NCBI GenBank assembly: GCA_035295665.1
Contig: DATGIQ010000625.1
Coordinates: 1 to 11,809 of the forward strand
Direction: 5' to 3'
Origin: DATGIQ01 sp035295665
GTDB taxonomy: Bacteria > Planctomycetota > Planctomycetia > Gemmatales > Gemmataceae
DNA length: 11,809 bases
The translations under genes and the position numbers were made by a program. The stretch's first letter is position 1; each line of letters starts with the position of its first letter. Positions 1-7,350 of this stretch are shown piece after piece. The notes under the pieces were generated by a model. It saw nothing but the letters and a program-made list of their open reading frames with translations, ran no database searches and had not been told where the DNA came from.

Positions 1-421
1 GACGGGTCGGCGCATCCTCGGATTGGCCCGCCTCGCTGGAAAGTCCGCCGTAGGCACTGCTGCTGGCCGCATAAACCACACGGCGGACACCGCACCGGCG
101 GGCGGCGTTCAAAACATGCACCGTGCCCGTGGCACAAGCCAGATGGGTGATCTCCGGATTTTCAACGCTGCGCTGAACGGACGCCAAGGCTCCGATGTGG
201 TATACGACGTCCACTTTCGCCATGGCGCGCTGGACCGCGGCGGCATCGCCCAGGTCGCCTTCAACGATCTCGGGTTGAGGGTGAATGGCAGCCAGGTTTT
301 CGCGCAGTCCGGTGCTGAAATTATCGAAAATCCGTACTGGGCGGCCTCTTGCCGTGAGCTCCGTTGCCAAATGAGAGCCAATGAACCCTGCACCACCGGT
401 TACCAGGCAGATTTCACTCAT
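1..421 (-). CDS. NAD-dependent epimerase/dehydratase, N-terminal part (cut by window edge)
   Basis: The reverse strand from an ATG at 421 reads without a stop to the window edge (140 residues seen). It starts MSEICLVTGGAGFIGSHLA, with the Rossmann TGGAGFIG motif at residues 8-15, an acidic D33 after strand 2 (RIFDNFSTG), EGDLGD near 54-59, VYHIGALASVQRSVENP at 73-89 and YAASSSAYG at 117-125. These are hallmarks of extended short-chain dehydrogenases of the UDP-glucose 4-epimerase / dTDP-glucose dehydratase group, which alter nucleotide sugars for envelope polysaccharides. The catalytic YxxxK pair would follow just beyond the edge, so substrate and exact reaction cannot be set. No in-frame start or clear Shine-Dalgarno lies just upstream of 421. 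It is 74 bp downstream of ftsY on the same strand, so read-through is possible. Confidence 0.93.
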   Translation of the reverse strand, partial: MSEICLVTGGAGFIGSHLATELTARGRPVRIFDNFSTGLRENLAAIHPQPEIVEGDLGDAAAVQRAMAKVDVVYHIGALASVQRSVENPEITHLACATGTVHVLNAARRCGVRRVVYAASSSAYGGLSSEAGQSEDAPTR

Positions 422-495
422 GATAGGACTGACACCAACGGAGTCATAAAAGGATAAGCTACAAATCCACAGCCAACTGGGACACGAGTCGGGTT

Positions 496-1413
496 CTACT
501 CCTCGGCGAATAAGGCATCAACATACGACTCCGGATCGAAAGGCTCCAGGTCGTCCAGTTTTTCGCCGACACCAATGAACTTCACCGGCAAATCAAGGCG
601 CTGCCGGATGGTAAAGATCGCTCCGCCTTTGGCGGTGCCATCCAACTTGGCAAGGATGATCCCGGTGCAGCGAACGATCTTTTTGAACATTTCAGCCTGG
701 ATGATGGCATTCTGACCCGTGGTTGCATCGAGAACCAGCAAGACTTCGTGGGGCGCCCCGTCGATTTGCTTGTTGACCACGCGGTAAATCTTCTCCAACT
801 CACGCATCAAATGGGATTGCGTGTGCAGTCGACCGGCCGTATCCACGATGACCACATCCACTTGCCGCGCCTTGGCTTTCTCGCAGGCATCGTGGGCTAC
901 GCTGGCCGGATCGCTTCCTTGCTGCGCCTTGACGATATCGCAGCCCAGGCGTTCGCTCCAGATCGTCAGCTGATCCACGGCCGCGGCCCGGAACGTATCG
1001 CAGGCGGCCACCATGACCCGCTTACCTTCGTCCTGGCAACGCCGCGCGAGCTTGGCGATGGAGGTCGTCTTGCCCGAGCCGTTAACGCCTGCCACCATGA
1101 TTACCGTGGGCCCGGCCGGGTTGAAACGTAACTGCGTCTCTCCAGCAGTCACCAATGCTTTCAGCTTGTCCTTGACAAAGCGCTCCACGTCGCCGGTAAT
1201 TTCGCGGTCGAGAAACGAATGGCGAACCTGGTTGACGATGTCCGACGTGGCTGCCGTGCCGACATCGGCCAGGTAGAGGCGCTTCTCCAGCTCCGTAAGG
1301 AAATCGCGGTCGACGCGGCCTTTGAGGCGAAACAGCTGAGCAACGCCCGTGAACACACCGCGCGTCTTGGCCAAGCCTTGCTTAATCTTGCTGAACAGAC
1401 CAGCGAACGCCAT
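496..1413 (-). CDS. ftsY: Signal recognition particle receptor FtsY (SRP-GTPase)
   Basis: This is the 305-aa membrane-associated SRP receptor, which docks ribosome-nascent-chain-SRP complexes at the translocon through a GTPase heterodimer with Ffh. Visible motifs: N-terminal amphipathic segment AGLFSKIKQGLAK (4-16), likely the membrane-binding helix; N domain about 30-95; P-loop GVNGSGKTT (109-117); DTFRAAA (139-145); DTAGR (191-195); AKLDGTAKGG (255-264), with Ala in place of the usual Thr of TKxD; GVGE (281-284) and DLEPFD (288-293). It lacks the long acidic A domain of E. coli FtsY and is close to the minimal NG form of about 300 aa. GAGGT lies 8 nt upstream of the ATG. The gene starts 46 bp after nusB on the same strand, so the two are probably co-transcribed. 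Confidence 0.97.
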   Translation of the reverse strand: MAFAGLFSKIKQGLAKTRGVFTGVAQLFRLKGRVDRDFLTELEKRLYLADVGTAATSDIVNQVRHSFLDREITGDVERFVKDKLKALVTAGETQLRFNPAGPTVIMVAGVNGSGKTTSIAKLARRCQDEGKRVMVAACDTFRAAAVDQLTIWSERLGCDIVKAQQGSDPASVAHDACEKAKARQVDVVIVDTAGRLHTQSHLMRELEKIYRVVNKQIDGAPHEVLLVLDATTGQNAIIQAEMFKKIVRCTGIILAKLDGTAKGGAIFTIRQRLDLPVKFIGVGEKLDDLEPFDPESYVDALFAEE

Positions 1414-1459
1414 CGGGGTACCTCACCCAGGGTTCGGTTCCACATTCCTGCTTGCCATC

Positions 1460-1912
1460 TTAGGAGGGGTCTGCCTGCCCAGCAATGCCGCCCGCGCTTT
1501 GAGCCGGTGGAAGTGCACCTTGTCGCAGTTTATCGAGCACGCCGTTCACGAAAGCTGAGGATTCGAGCGAGCCATAGCGGCGGGCCAATTCGATCGCCTC
1601 ATCGAGGATGACGCTAGCCGGTGTTTCCGGCATGTGCAAGAGCTCGAAAGCTCCGAGGCGGAGCACATTGCGATCGACCGCGGCCATGCGCGGCAAGCGC
1701 CAGTTCTCAGCCACGTTTGCCAGACGGAGATCGATCTCATCCTGCCGTGCCACGACGCCATCATAAAGGCTCAGGCAAAATGCTTCTAGCACCGCGTTGC
1801 GAAGGCGGGCGTGCACGAATCCCTCGAGCTCGGGCCGATCCACTCGCGGGTTGTGGTCGCGTTGAAAGAGCAGCTGAAGTGCCACTTCACGGGCGCGGGA
1901 GCGTCTGGCCAT
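1460..1912 (-). CDS. nusB: Transcription antitermination factor NusB
   Basis: This is a 150-aa all-helical NusB, the RNA-binding factor that acts with NusE (ribosomal protein S10) at boxA in rRNA operon antitermination. Recognisable parts: the basic N-terminus MARRSRAREVALQLLFQRD, a central RMAAVDRNVLRLGAFELL (about 75-92), and the C-terminal pattern ASVILDEAIELARRYG then SSAFVNGVLDKL (about 99-129), which is very typical of the family. The last roughly 20 residues are a variable Gly/Ala/Pro-rich tail. The frame stays open upstream, but MARRSRAR is chosen because it is the normal family start and GGACGG lies about 5 nt before it. The lumazine synthase gene ribH, which often precedes nusB in bacteria, is not next to it; a surface-protein gene is. 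Confidence 0.95.
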   Translation of the reverse strand: MARRSRAREVALQLLFQRDHNPRVDRPELEGFVHARLRNAVLEAFCLSLYDGVVARQDEIDLRLANVAENWRLPRMAAVDRNVLRLGAFELLHMPETPASVILDEAIELARRYGSLESSAFVNGVLDKLRQGALPPAQSAGGIAGQADPS

Positions 1913-2006
1913 AGGTCCGTCCGAAAATCCAAGCGTATTCTTCCATGGTAACGATTTGGGTGGATAAAACCTATGGCTTTCACGATTTCTGCTTCGGCGG
2001 GTGTAT

Positions 2007-2035
2007 GGAGCCGGCCTTGTGTCACCACTGGCTCC
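2007..2035 (-). terminator. Weak hairpin between surface-protein gene and nusB
   Basis: GGAGCC (2007-2012) and GGCTCC (2030-2035) form a perfect 6-bp stem, extended inward by one G-T and one G-C pair, 11 bp past the stop of the surface-protein gene. A competing pairing AGCCGG (2009-2014) with CCGGCT (2042-2047) overlaps the stop codon. No T-run follows on the minus strand, so this is at best a pause site or Rho-dependent end. nusB-ftsY may have its own promoter in 1913-2006, but I see no convincing -35/-10 pair there. Confidence 0.25.
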
Positions 2036-2045
2036 CGTCCACCGG

Positions 2046-3701
2046 CTAGCGCGCCCCCGGTGTGGACCGTATGCTCTCCCAGAAATCGCTTGCCGTGGCG
2101 TTATCGTTGGCGAAACGGGATAGCGCACGCCAAGCAACGGGAGTTCCTTCGCGCAGCTGTCCGTTGCTCCGGTCAAAGAACGGATCAAGAACGGGCGCCG
2201 TGAACGAAGGGGTAGTCGTCGGAAACGCTGCCTGCGTGAAGCTGCGGACCGCGGGCGTGAGCTCGGCCAGATCCTCCTTTGAAAGGAAGAACAGGTTGCT
2301 TGCCGACGGTGCAGCGGCACCGGGCGGAGCCACGCTGCTGTCGATCGAGAACGATGCAATGCCCGTTCCCCAATAGGCATCGTGGGGCTTGTATTCGTTG
2401 GCCGACCAGAACGTAACGCCATCGACGGGATCGACGGTTGTACCGCTGAAGTCGCCGGCCCGGCCTCCTTGATAGACATCTTGCCCGGCAAAGGCGAGGA
2501 CAGGCGGTTGCATCGCGTTGAGCGGATCGTTGCTTTTGCGTCCCGTGACATACATCGACATGTATTCACTGGTGGAAGACTCCATGAACGTCATTCCCAG
2601 GTCGCCCAGGATGTTGATGTCGATACTGGGATAATACGTGTTGACACCGAGCCCCTGATCAATGTTTCCTGTTTGCACCAGGATGGGTGCGTTCCCGGTG
2701 GTGTCGAACTGGTACCAGCGAACATGCGTGGCTCCATTACTTGAATCCACGATCGACTGGGCAGCGACAATTTGTCCGAAACGCATGGCCGAGTTAAAGA
2801 TTCGGGCGTCATCCGTGTTGATCGTGTTGGCCGAGAATGGCTGCAAGCCAAACACATACGGGATGCCAAAGTAATCCGGGACGGCCACTTGCGTGATGGC
2901 GTAGGAGGGCGTGTCACTGAGCACATTGGTCATTTCCACGATGCCGATCGTGTTGCCACCCAGCTCGCTGGAGGATTCGACGAACCACATCGGATCTCCC
3001 GGCTGGGAATCATGCATCGACGCCGGAGCCATGGTGAAGTTGGCGGATCCGCCCGGAACCATCACCCGATGGCCAGCAAGCGTATTCTTGTCGATAGCCA
3101 GCGTATCGACATGGTCCCGGGGGAGCCCCGCCGGAAACATGTTAAAGCTGACCACGTAAGCATCCGCGTTGTAGCCGATTCGCGGATAATCCGCAAAATC
3201 AAAACCGCCCACGCCATCGTTCATGTCATACCGGGCAAGCGTGAAGCCATCCAGCGGGTTAGAATCAATGGAAACCGCAAAGTCAAAGCGCGATTTGCCG
3301 GCGCCGGCCAAGCTGAAGTCAAGCGTGCCCAGTGCAAACCGGCCGGCCAATTCATCGTAAATGACGACAACGTCGCCCTGGGACAGCACTCCCCCCAGGG
3401 GTCGGAAGAAGATGCTCAAGTCCTGCTGGAACAACTTGGCTCCGGTGTTCTTGTCGTAGTAGGCCACCGACGTGTGATTCGTCTGCTGACCATTGACTAG
3501 CTCAACGATGACATCCGGTCCGGCAGCGGCGATGGTGTCAGGAGGCTCGTCGGCAGCCGATCCCGTTTGACCGCGGAATAGGCTCAGCACATTGACCGAA
3601 AGCAAGTTGCGAGTTTCGAGCGATTCCACAAACAATCGGGCCGCCGGCAAGCGGCGTCGTGACCAGGAAGCTTGCCCAATGGAGAACTGAGGCAGTTGCA
3701 C
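2046..3701 (-). CDS. Large secreted planctomycete-type surface protein, function unknown
   Basis: I choose a GTG start at 3701 (551 aa) because GGAGGA ends 8 nt upstream of it. The frame could extend 23 codons further to an ATG at 3770, which has no comparable ribosome site. The N-terminus reads SRRRLPAARLFVESLETRNLLSVN (about 14-37), the conserved Arg-rich plus LExLExRxLLS signature of planctomycete exported or surface proteins, without a classical hydrophobic Sec signal. The remainder is Asp/Asn/Gly/Ser/Thr-rich, beta-strand-like and low in cysteine. It has spaced motifs resembling blades of a beta-propeller, such as DYPRIGYNADAYVVSFN, YYPSIDINILGDLGMTF and GDFSGTTVDPVDGVTFW. No catalytic residues are recognised. 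It may be a cell-surface or extracellular binding protein; this is inference from composition and signal only. Confidence 0.85.
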   Translation of the reverse strand: MQLPQFSIGQASWSRRRLPAARLFVESLETRNLLSVNVLSLFRGQTGSAADEPPDTIAAAGPDVIVELVNGQQTNHTSVAYYDKNTGAKLFQQDLSIFFRPLGGVLSQGDVVVIYDELAGRFALGTLDFSLAGAGKSRFDFAVSIDSNPLDGFTLARYDMNDGVGGFDFADYPRIGYNADAYVVSFNMFPAGLPRDHVDTLAIDKNTLAGHRVMVPGGSANFTMAPASMHDSQPGDPMWFVESSSELGGNTIGIVEMTNVLSDTPSYAITQVAVPDYFGIPYVFGLQPFSANTINTDDARIFNSAMRFGQIVAAQSIVDSSNGATHVRWYQFDTTGNAPILVQTGNIDQGLGVNTYYPSIDINILGDLGMTFMESSTSEYMSMYVTGRKSNDPLNAMQPPVLAFAGQDVYQGGRAGDFSGTTVDPVDGVTFWSANEYKPHDAYWGTGIASFSIDSSVAPPGAAAPSASNLFFLSKEDLAELTPAVRSFTQAAFPTTTPSFTAPVLDPFFDRSNGQLREGTPVAWRALSRFANDNATASDFWESIRSTPGAR

Positions 3702-3708
3702 GAAATGT

Positions 3709-3714
3709 TCCTCC
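3709..3714 (-). promoter_or_regulatory. Shine-Dalgarno that fixes the surface-protein start
   Basis: GGAGGA on the minus strand lies 7-8 nt before the GTG at 3701. It is the strongest ribosome-binding site near this gene and favours GTG over the upstream ATG at 3770. Confidence 0.7.
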
Positions 3715-3867
3715 GCTTGCAAGAAGACTGGCCTCCGTGCGTGACCACGTCGTGGGGCGATCGCAAGCAACGTTCAGAGCACGTCGTAGAATAGCGAGTC
3801 TCACCCCAGAACGCCGTTCCGGATCGGCTTCATGATGGCAGGCCTTTGCGCGCACCTGAATGAGACT

Positions 3868-3897
3868 ATGATAAACTCGCTCCGGGGCCAAACGCAA
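3868..3897 (-). promoter_or_regulatory. Candidate sigma-70-type promoter for the surface-protein gene
   Basis: On the minus strand TTGCGT (3897-3892) and TATCAT (3873-3868, five of six matches to TATAAT) are 18 bp apart, an acceptable spacing. Transcription would start near 3861, giving a leader of about 160 nt before the GTG at 3701. The -35 match is only moderate. Confidence 0.4.
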
Positions 3898-4022
3898 GCA
3901 GAATTAGCCGGCGGGACGAGGAATTCGCGATGCGCTCCGATGGCCGGGCCGATAAGGCAAAGCGTAACACCAACGCGTCGACCCGCTTACCCTCCGAACG
4001 ACGATCGTGCCCTGTGGGAGAA

Positions 4023-5186
4023 TCAACCGCGGAAATCGGCAAGAACCTCGGCAAATCTGCTCAGAAACAAGTTGGCCTGGAATCCGTCCAGGGCCCGATG
4101 GTCGATGGTGAGCGTTACATACGCCCTCGGTTGGATCTGCAGTGTGTCCTTTCCGTGTTCTTCCACTACCACCAGGCGTTTCTCGATTTTGCCGACGCCG
4201 AGGATTGCCGATTGCGGCTGATGAATGATCGGCGTGGCGATCAAGCTACCCCCGGTGCCGTGATTGGTAATGGTGAAGGTGCCATGCCGCAGCTCGTCCG
4301 GCTCCAGCTTGCCCGTGCGGGCTTTGTCGGTCAACTCTTGGAGCCGGCTGGCGATCCTGAACAGATCGAAAGTCTGCGCGTGATGCAGCACCGGCACGAG
4401 CAGGCCCCCTTTTACAGCGGTGGCGATGCCGATGTTACAATCGTGGAAGACCTCCAGGGCATCCTCGCGCCAACGGCTATTCACTTCTGGAACGGATTGC
4501 AGTGCCTTGGCAGCGGCAGCCACGAAGTATGCCGTGTACGTCAATCGTATGCCCTTTCGCCCATACGGCTCCAGGTGCTCTTGTCGGTGGGCGACCACGG
4601 CGGAAAGGTCCATGTCGAAGACTGCGGTCACATGGGGCGCGGTCTCGAGCATGCTCTCCACCATGTGCTGCGCAATACGGAGCCGGAGGGGACTGTGCGG
4701 GATGAGCGTCCCTGTCGGTAGAGCGATGCCCGTGCTGGAGTCGGGACGTTTCAGGTAGTTTTGCACGTCTTCGTAAGTAATCCGGCCGTCGCGGCCGCTG
4801 CCGCGGATCAGCGAAGGGTCCACGTTGTGCTTTTTCACGAGCGCACGCACCGCAGGGCTCAGTTTGTGCCCCCCGGAGTCCGGTGCAGCAGTCGTTTTTC
4901 CCAAGTCTGGAGATGAAGCGCGCTGGGGAGTCTCGTCCTCCTCGCCCACCTCGATGCGCCCAAGCACATCGTTTGGGCCGACGGTGGCACGTGCGGGTCG
5001 AAGGATCTCACGCAAAACCCCGCTGGCCGGCGCGGGAACCTCAATAACCGCTTTATCCGTATTGATTTCTAGGAGCGGTTCATGGAGTCGAACCCTGTCG
5101 CCGGGTTGGCACAGCCAGCGCTCCACGATCGCCTCACTGCTCTGCTCTTGCGCATCGGGGACAAGGATGTCGACGAGGACAGCCAT
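4023..5186 (-). CDS. 2-oxo acid dehydrogenase E2, dihydrolipoamide acyltransferase
   Basis: This 387-aa E2 core subunit accepts the acyl group made by E1 on its lipoyl arm and passes it to CoA. Domains in order: one lipoyl domain (about 1-82) with EINTDKAVIEVPAPASG, where K45 is the lipoylated lysine; an Asp/Ser/Pro-rich linker; a peripheral-subunit-binding domain (about 108-147, LSPAVRALVKKHNVDPSLIRGSG); and the catalytic domain (about 160-387) ending in DHRALDG with the active-site H363 and D367. One lipoyl domain and this length fit branched-chain or generic acyl E2s. The ATG at 5186 is used; an in-frame GTG at 5195 would add three residues, and neither has a good Shine-Dalgarno. It lies 30 bp after the E1 gene. 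No E3 gene is in the window, so E3 must come from elsewhere. Confidence 0.93.
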   Translation of the reverse strand: MAVLVDILVPDAQEQSSEAIVERWLCQPGDRVRLHEPLLEINTDKAVIEVPAPASGVLREILRPARATVGPNDVLGRIEVGEEDETPQRASSPDLGKTTAAPDSGGHKLSPAVRALVKKHNVDPSLIRGSGRDGRITYEDVQNYLKRPDSSTGIALPTGTLIPHSPLRLRIAQHMVESMLETAPHVTAVFDMDLSAVVAHRQEHLEPYGRKGIRLTYTAYFVAAAAKALQSVPEVNSRWREDALEVFHDCNIGIATAVKGGLLVPVLHHAQTFDLFRIASRLQELTDKARTGKLEPDELRHGTFTITNHGTGGSLIATPIIHQPQSAILGVGKIEKRLVVVEEHGKDTLQIQPRAYVTLTIDHRALDGFQANLFLSRFAEVLADFRG

Positions 5187-5216
5187 GGGGACCACGCTCG
5201 GAGATGGGATCCGGAG

Positions 5217-7313
5217 TCAGAACTCAACAAGCTCCCGAATCTTGGCCGCGATTTGGTCGACGCTCGGCAACACCGCGTTCATCAAATCGACGTTGTACGG
5301 AATGGGGACTTCCGCCGTGGTAATGCGTTCGATCGGCGCATCCAGGCTGAAAAAGGCTTCGCGCGCCACGACGGCACTGATCTCCGCGCCGAAACCTGCC
5401 GTGCCCGTGTCCTCATGAACGATCAGGCAACGCCGGGTCTTGCGAACGGATGCCAAGACGGTCTCTTTGTCCCACGGAGAAAGCGTCCTGAGATCGAGTA
5501 GCTCCACCGAAGCTTCCGCCTGCTTGCTGGCCGCTTCGCACCGCTGCACCATGGCACCCCAGGTAACGATTGTCAGTTCGGTGCCTTCCTGGAGGAGTTT
5601 GGCTTTGCCCAGAGGAAGAACGAACTGATCCCCCGGGTAAGGCCGCCGTGCCCAGGCATTATCGAGGAGATTGCGATGTTCGAAGAAAATGGTCGGATCG
5701 TTGCTGCGAAGAGCGGCCCGCAGCAATCCAACCGCGTCTTCGGCATTGGAAGGAAACACCACTTGCCAACCGAGCCCGTGAATCCACTGGACCTCATTGC
5801 ATACGCTGTGCCAGGGGTCGCCACACTTGGCAAACCCTCCCGGCACACGGACTACCATCGGCGCGGCAAAGCGATTGGCGGTCCGCCAGCGGATGGTGCC
5901 GCAATTGCTCAGCTGTTCCGTGCAGGTGTCGGCATATTTGCGGAATTGAATCTCCGTAACCGGCAGCAGACCCGACAATGCCATCCCCACGGCGCGACCA
6001 ATAATCCCCTCTTCCGAAAGGCTCGTATCAAAGACCCGGGCCTCACCGAAGAGCTCTTGCAGTCCCATGGTAACGCCGTGTACACCTCCCTTGGGACCGA
6101 CGTCCTCACCGAAGACGAGGAGCTTCGGATTGGTACGGAGCTCGACCTCCAGTGTCCGTCGAATGGCGGCCAGCATGTTGATCCGCGTCGGCTCCGACTG
6201 GGAATGTTCCGACGAGGAAGGGAAGCAATGCCCCTCCCGTGCCAGGCCGCCGACCTGCTGGAGCTCGGCGGAGCCGTCCGGCTTCTTCTCCGTGAAGAGG
6301 TACCGCGTAATGGCTCCAGGATCCGGATCGGGCCGGCGGAGCGCCGCCTGAAGCGCGGTTTCGACTTCCTGATGCACCTTCAGGTCCAGCTCGCGCCACT
6401 CGGTCTCTGAAAACAGGGCCGGCACAAGATAATGGTAAAGCTTGTCCAGGGGATCCCGGGCCCGCTCTTCTTCGATGAATTCCTGGCTCTTATACGCCTG
6501 GGTGTCCTGTCCCGAATGGCCGCAGAGGCGGGGCACCGTCAACCGGAGCAAAGCGGGACTTCGGCCGGAGCGCACGATGCCGACCACGTCCTTGATCAAC
6601 GCAGAAGCTTCCGCTGGGTCCGTGCCGTCGCCATTCCGGACAACCAGGTTGGTAAAGGATTTCAGATTGGCCGCGATGTTGCCTCCCGGAGTTTGGAGAT
6701 CCCCCGGCACGGACAAGGAGTAAGCATTGTCTTCGATATAGAAAAGCATCGGCAGCTTGAGGGTCGTGGCGATGGTCAACGCCGACCAGAAACCGTTGCT
6801 GGCCACGGATCCCTCGCCGCCCAGAGCCACGGCGATTGCACCCTCGTAATCCTCCTCTTTCAACCTGTCCCGGCGGTAGACGATGGCCTGAGCCCAACCG
6901 GCGCAAGGGGTATACTGCGAGCCGACCTCGCCCGCCATCGGCAGGACAGTAGCCCATCCCCGCGAAGGCAGATTGCAAACGGCGCCGATGTCCCGGCCAG
7001 CGCTGAAGCCGCCCGATTTGGCCAGCGCTGCGGCAAAGCTCTCCTCGATGCTCAAACCCACAGCCAGCAAGAATGGCCGTGATCGGTAATAGGCGCCGGC
7101 TGCATCGTGGGGGTGCGTCAGGAGCGAGCCGAGGAGAATCTGACTGAGGTCATGCCCTCGGGCCGAGAACTGATAGTTGATCTTCCGTTGCGGATAGAGT
7201 TCGGTTTCCTCCAGCGCATCCATCGCCCGCGAGGTCAACACCAAGCGTGCCACCTGGCGCCAGTCAAAATGGACGTTTACCTTCTCAGGTCGGATGATCG
7301 TTGAGGTATTCAT
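5217..7313 (-). CDS. 2-oxo acid dehydrogenase E1, alpha and beta subunits fused
   Basis: This 698-aa thiamine-diphosphate enzyme decarboxylates a 2-oxo acid and acylates the lipoyl arm of E2. The alpha half (about 35-340) has the diphosphate/Mg motif as GEG (166-168) and DN (195-196), then the alpha-type CGHSGQDTQAYKSQE stretch (264-278). A polar linker (about 341-378) joins it to a beta half (379-698) with LVFGEDVGPKGG, SEEGIIGRAVGMALSG and EIQFRKYADTCTEQL, closer in look to branched-chain than to pyruvate E1-beta. GEG replaces the usual GDG, a conservative change of a metal ligand. The ATG at 7313 is preferred because the frame upstream (to 7382) would overlap the previous gene and is low-complexity and basic. 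Gene order with E2 suggests a working complex; the natural 2-oxo acid is unknown. Confidence 0.92.
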   Translation of the reverse strand: MNTSTIIRPEKVNVHFDWRQVARLVLTSRAMDALEETELYPQRKINYQFSARGHDLSQILLGSLLTHPHDAAGAYYRSRPFLLAVGLSIEESFAAALAKSGGFSAGRDIGAVCNLPSRGWATVLPMAGEVGSQYTPCAGWAQAIVYRRDRLKEEDYEGAIAVALGGEGSVASNGFWSALTIATTLKLPMLFYIEDNAYSLSVPGDLQTPGGNIAANLKSFTNLVVRNGDGTDPAEASALIKDVVGIVRSGRSPALLRLTVPRLCGHSGQDTQAYKSQEFIEEERARDPLDKLYHYLVPALFSETEWRELDLKVHQEVETALQAALRRPDPDPGAITRYLFTEKKPDGSAELQQVGGLAREGHCFPSSSEHSQSEPTRINMLAAIRRTLEVELRTNPKLLVFGEDVGPKGGVHGVTMGLQELFGEARVFDTSLSEEGIIGRAVGMALSGLLPVTEIQFRKYADTCTEQLSNCGTIRWRTANRFAAPMVVRVPGGFAKCGDPWHSVCNEVQWIHGLGWQVVFPSNAEDAVGLLRAALRSNDPTIFFEHRNLLDNAWARRPYPGDQFVLPLGKAKLLQEGTELTIVTWGAMVQRCEAASKQAEASVELLDLRTLSPWDKETVLASVRKTRRCLIVHEDTGTAGFGAEISAVVAREAFFSLDAPIERITTAEVPIPYNVDLMNAVLPSVDQIAAKIRELVEF

Positions 7314-7350
7314 GCGTCGTAGTCCGAACCGGAGCCTACGATCCTGGCCG

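Larger units (their letters stand above)
3702..4022. other. Intergenic region upstream of the surface-protein gene
   Basis: These 321 bases hold no supported gene on either strand. They separate the E2 stop codon from the surface-protein start, both on the minus strand. They contain a candidate promoter (3868-3897), a possible 10-codon leader frame (minus, 3801-3833, MKPIRNGVLG then TGA) with AAGG 9 nt before its ATG, and an imperfect 17-bp inverted repeat CCAGAACGcCGTTCCGG (3806-3822) inside that leader. No hairpin with a T-run follows the E2 stop. Confidence 0.5.

Noticed and set aside
1786..2028. Minus-strand frame beginning MVTQGRLHTPAEAE upstream of nusB
   Set aside because: It overlaps the front of nusB in another frame, has no family resemblance and no good ribosome site.
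2772..3500. Long plus-strand open frame (242 codons) opposite the surface-protein gene
   Set aside because: Its protein is His/Arg/Val-rich without recognisable motifs and mirrors the real minus-strand gene, which has a signal motif and a strong ribosome site.
5217..7313. Reading the E1/E2 pair as pyruvate dehydrogenase
   Set aside because: The fused alpha-beta layout, EIQF in the beta half and short single-lipoyl E2 do not favour pyruvate specifically, so no substrate is assigned.
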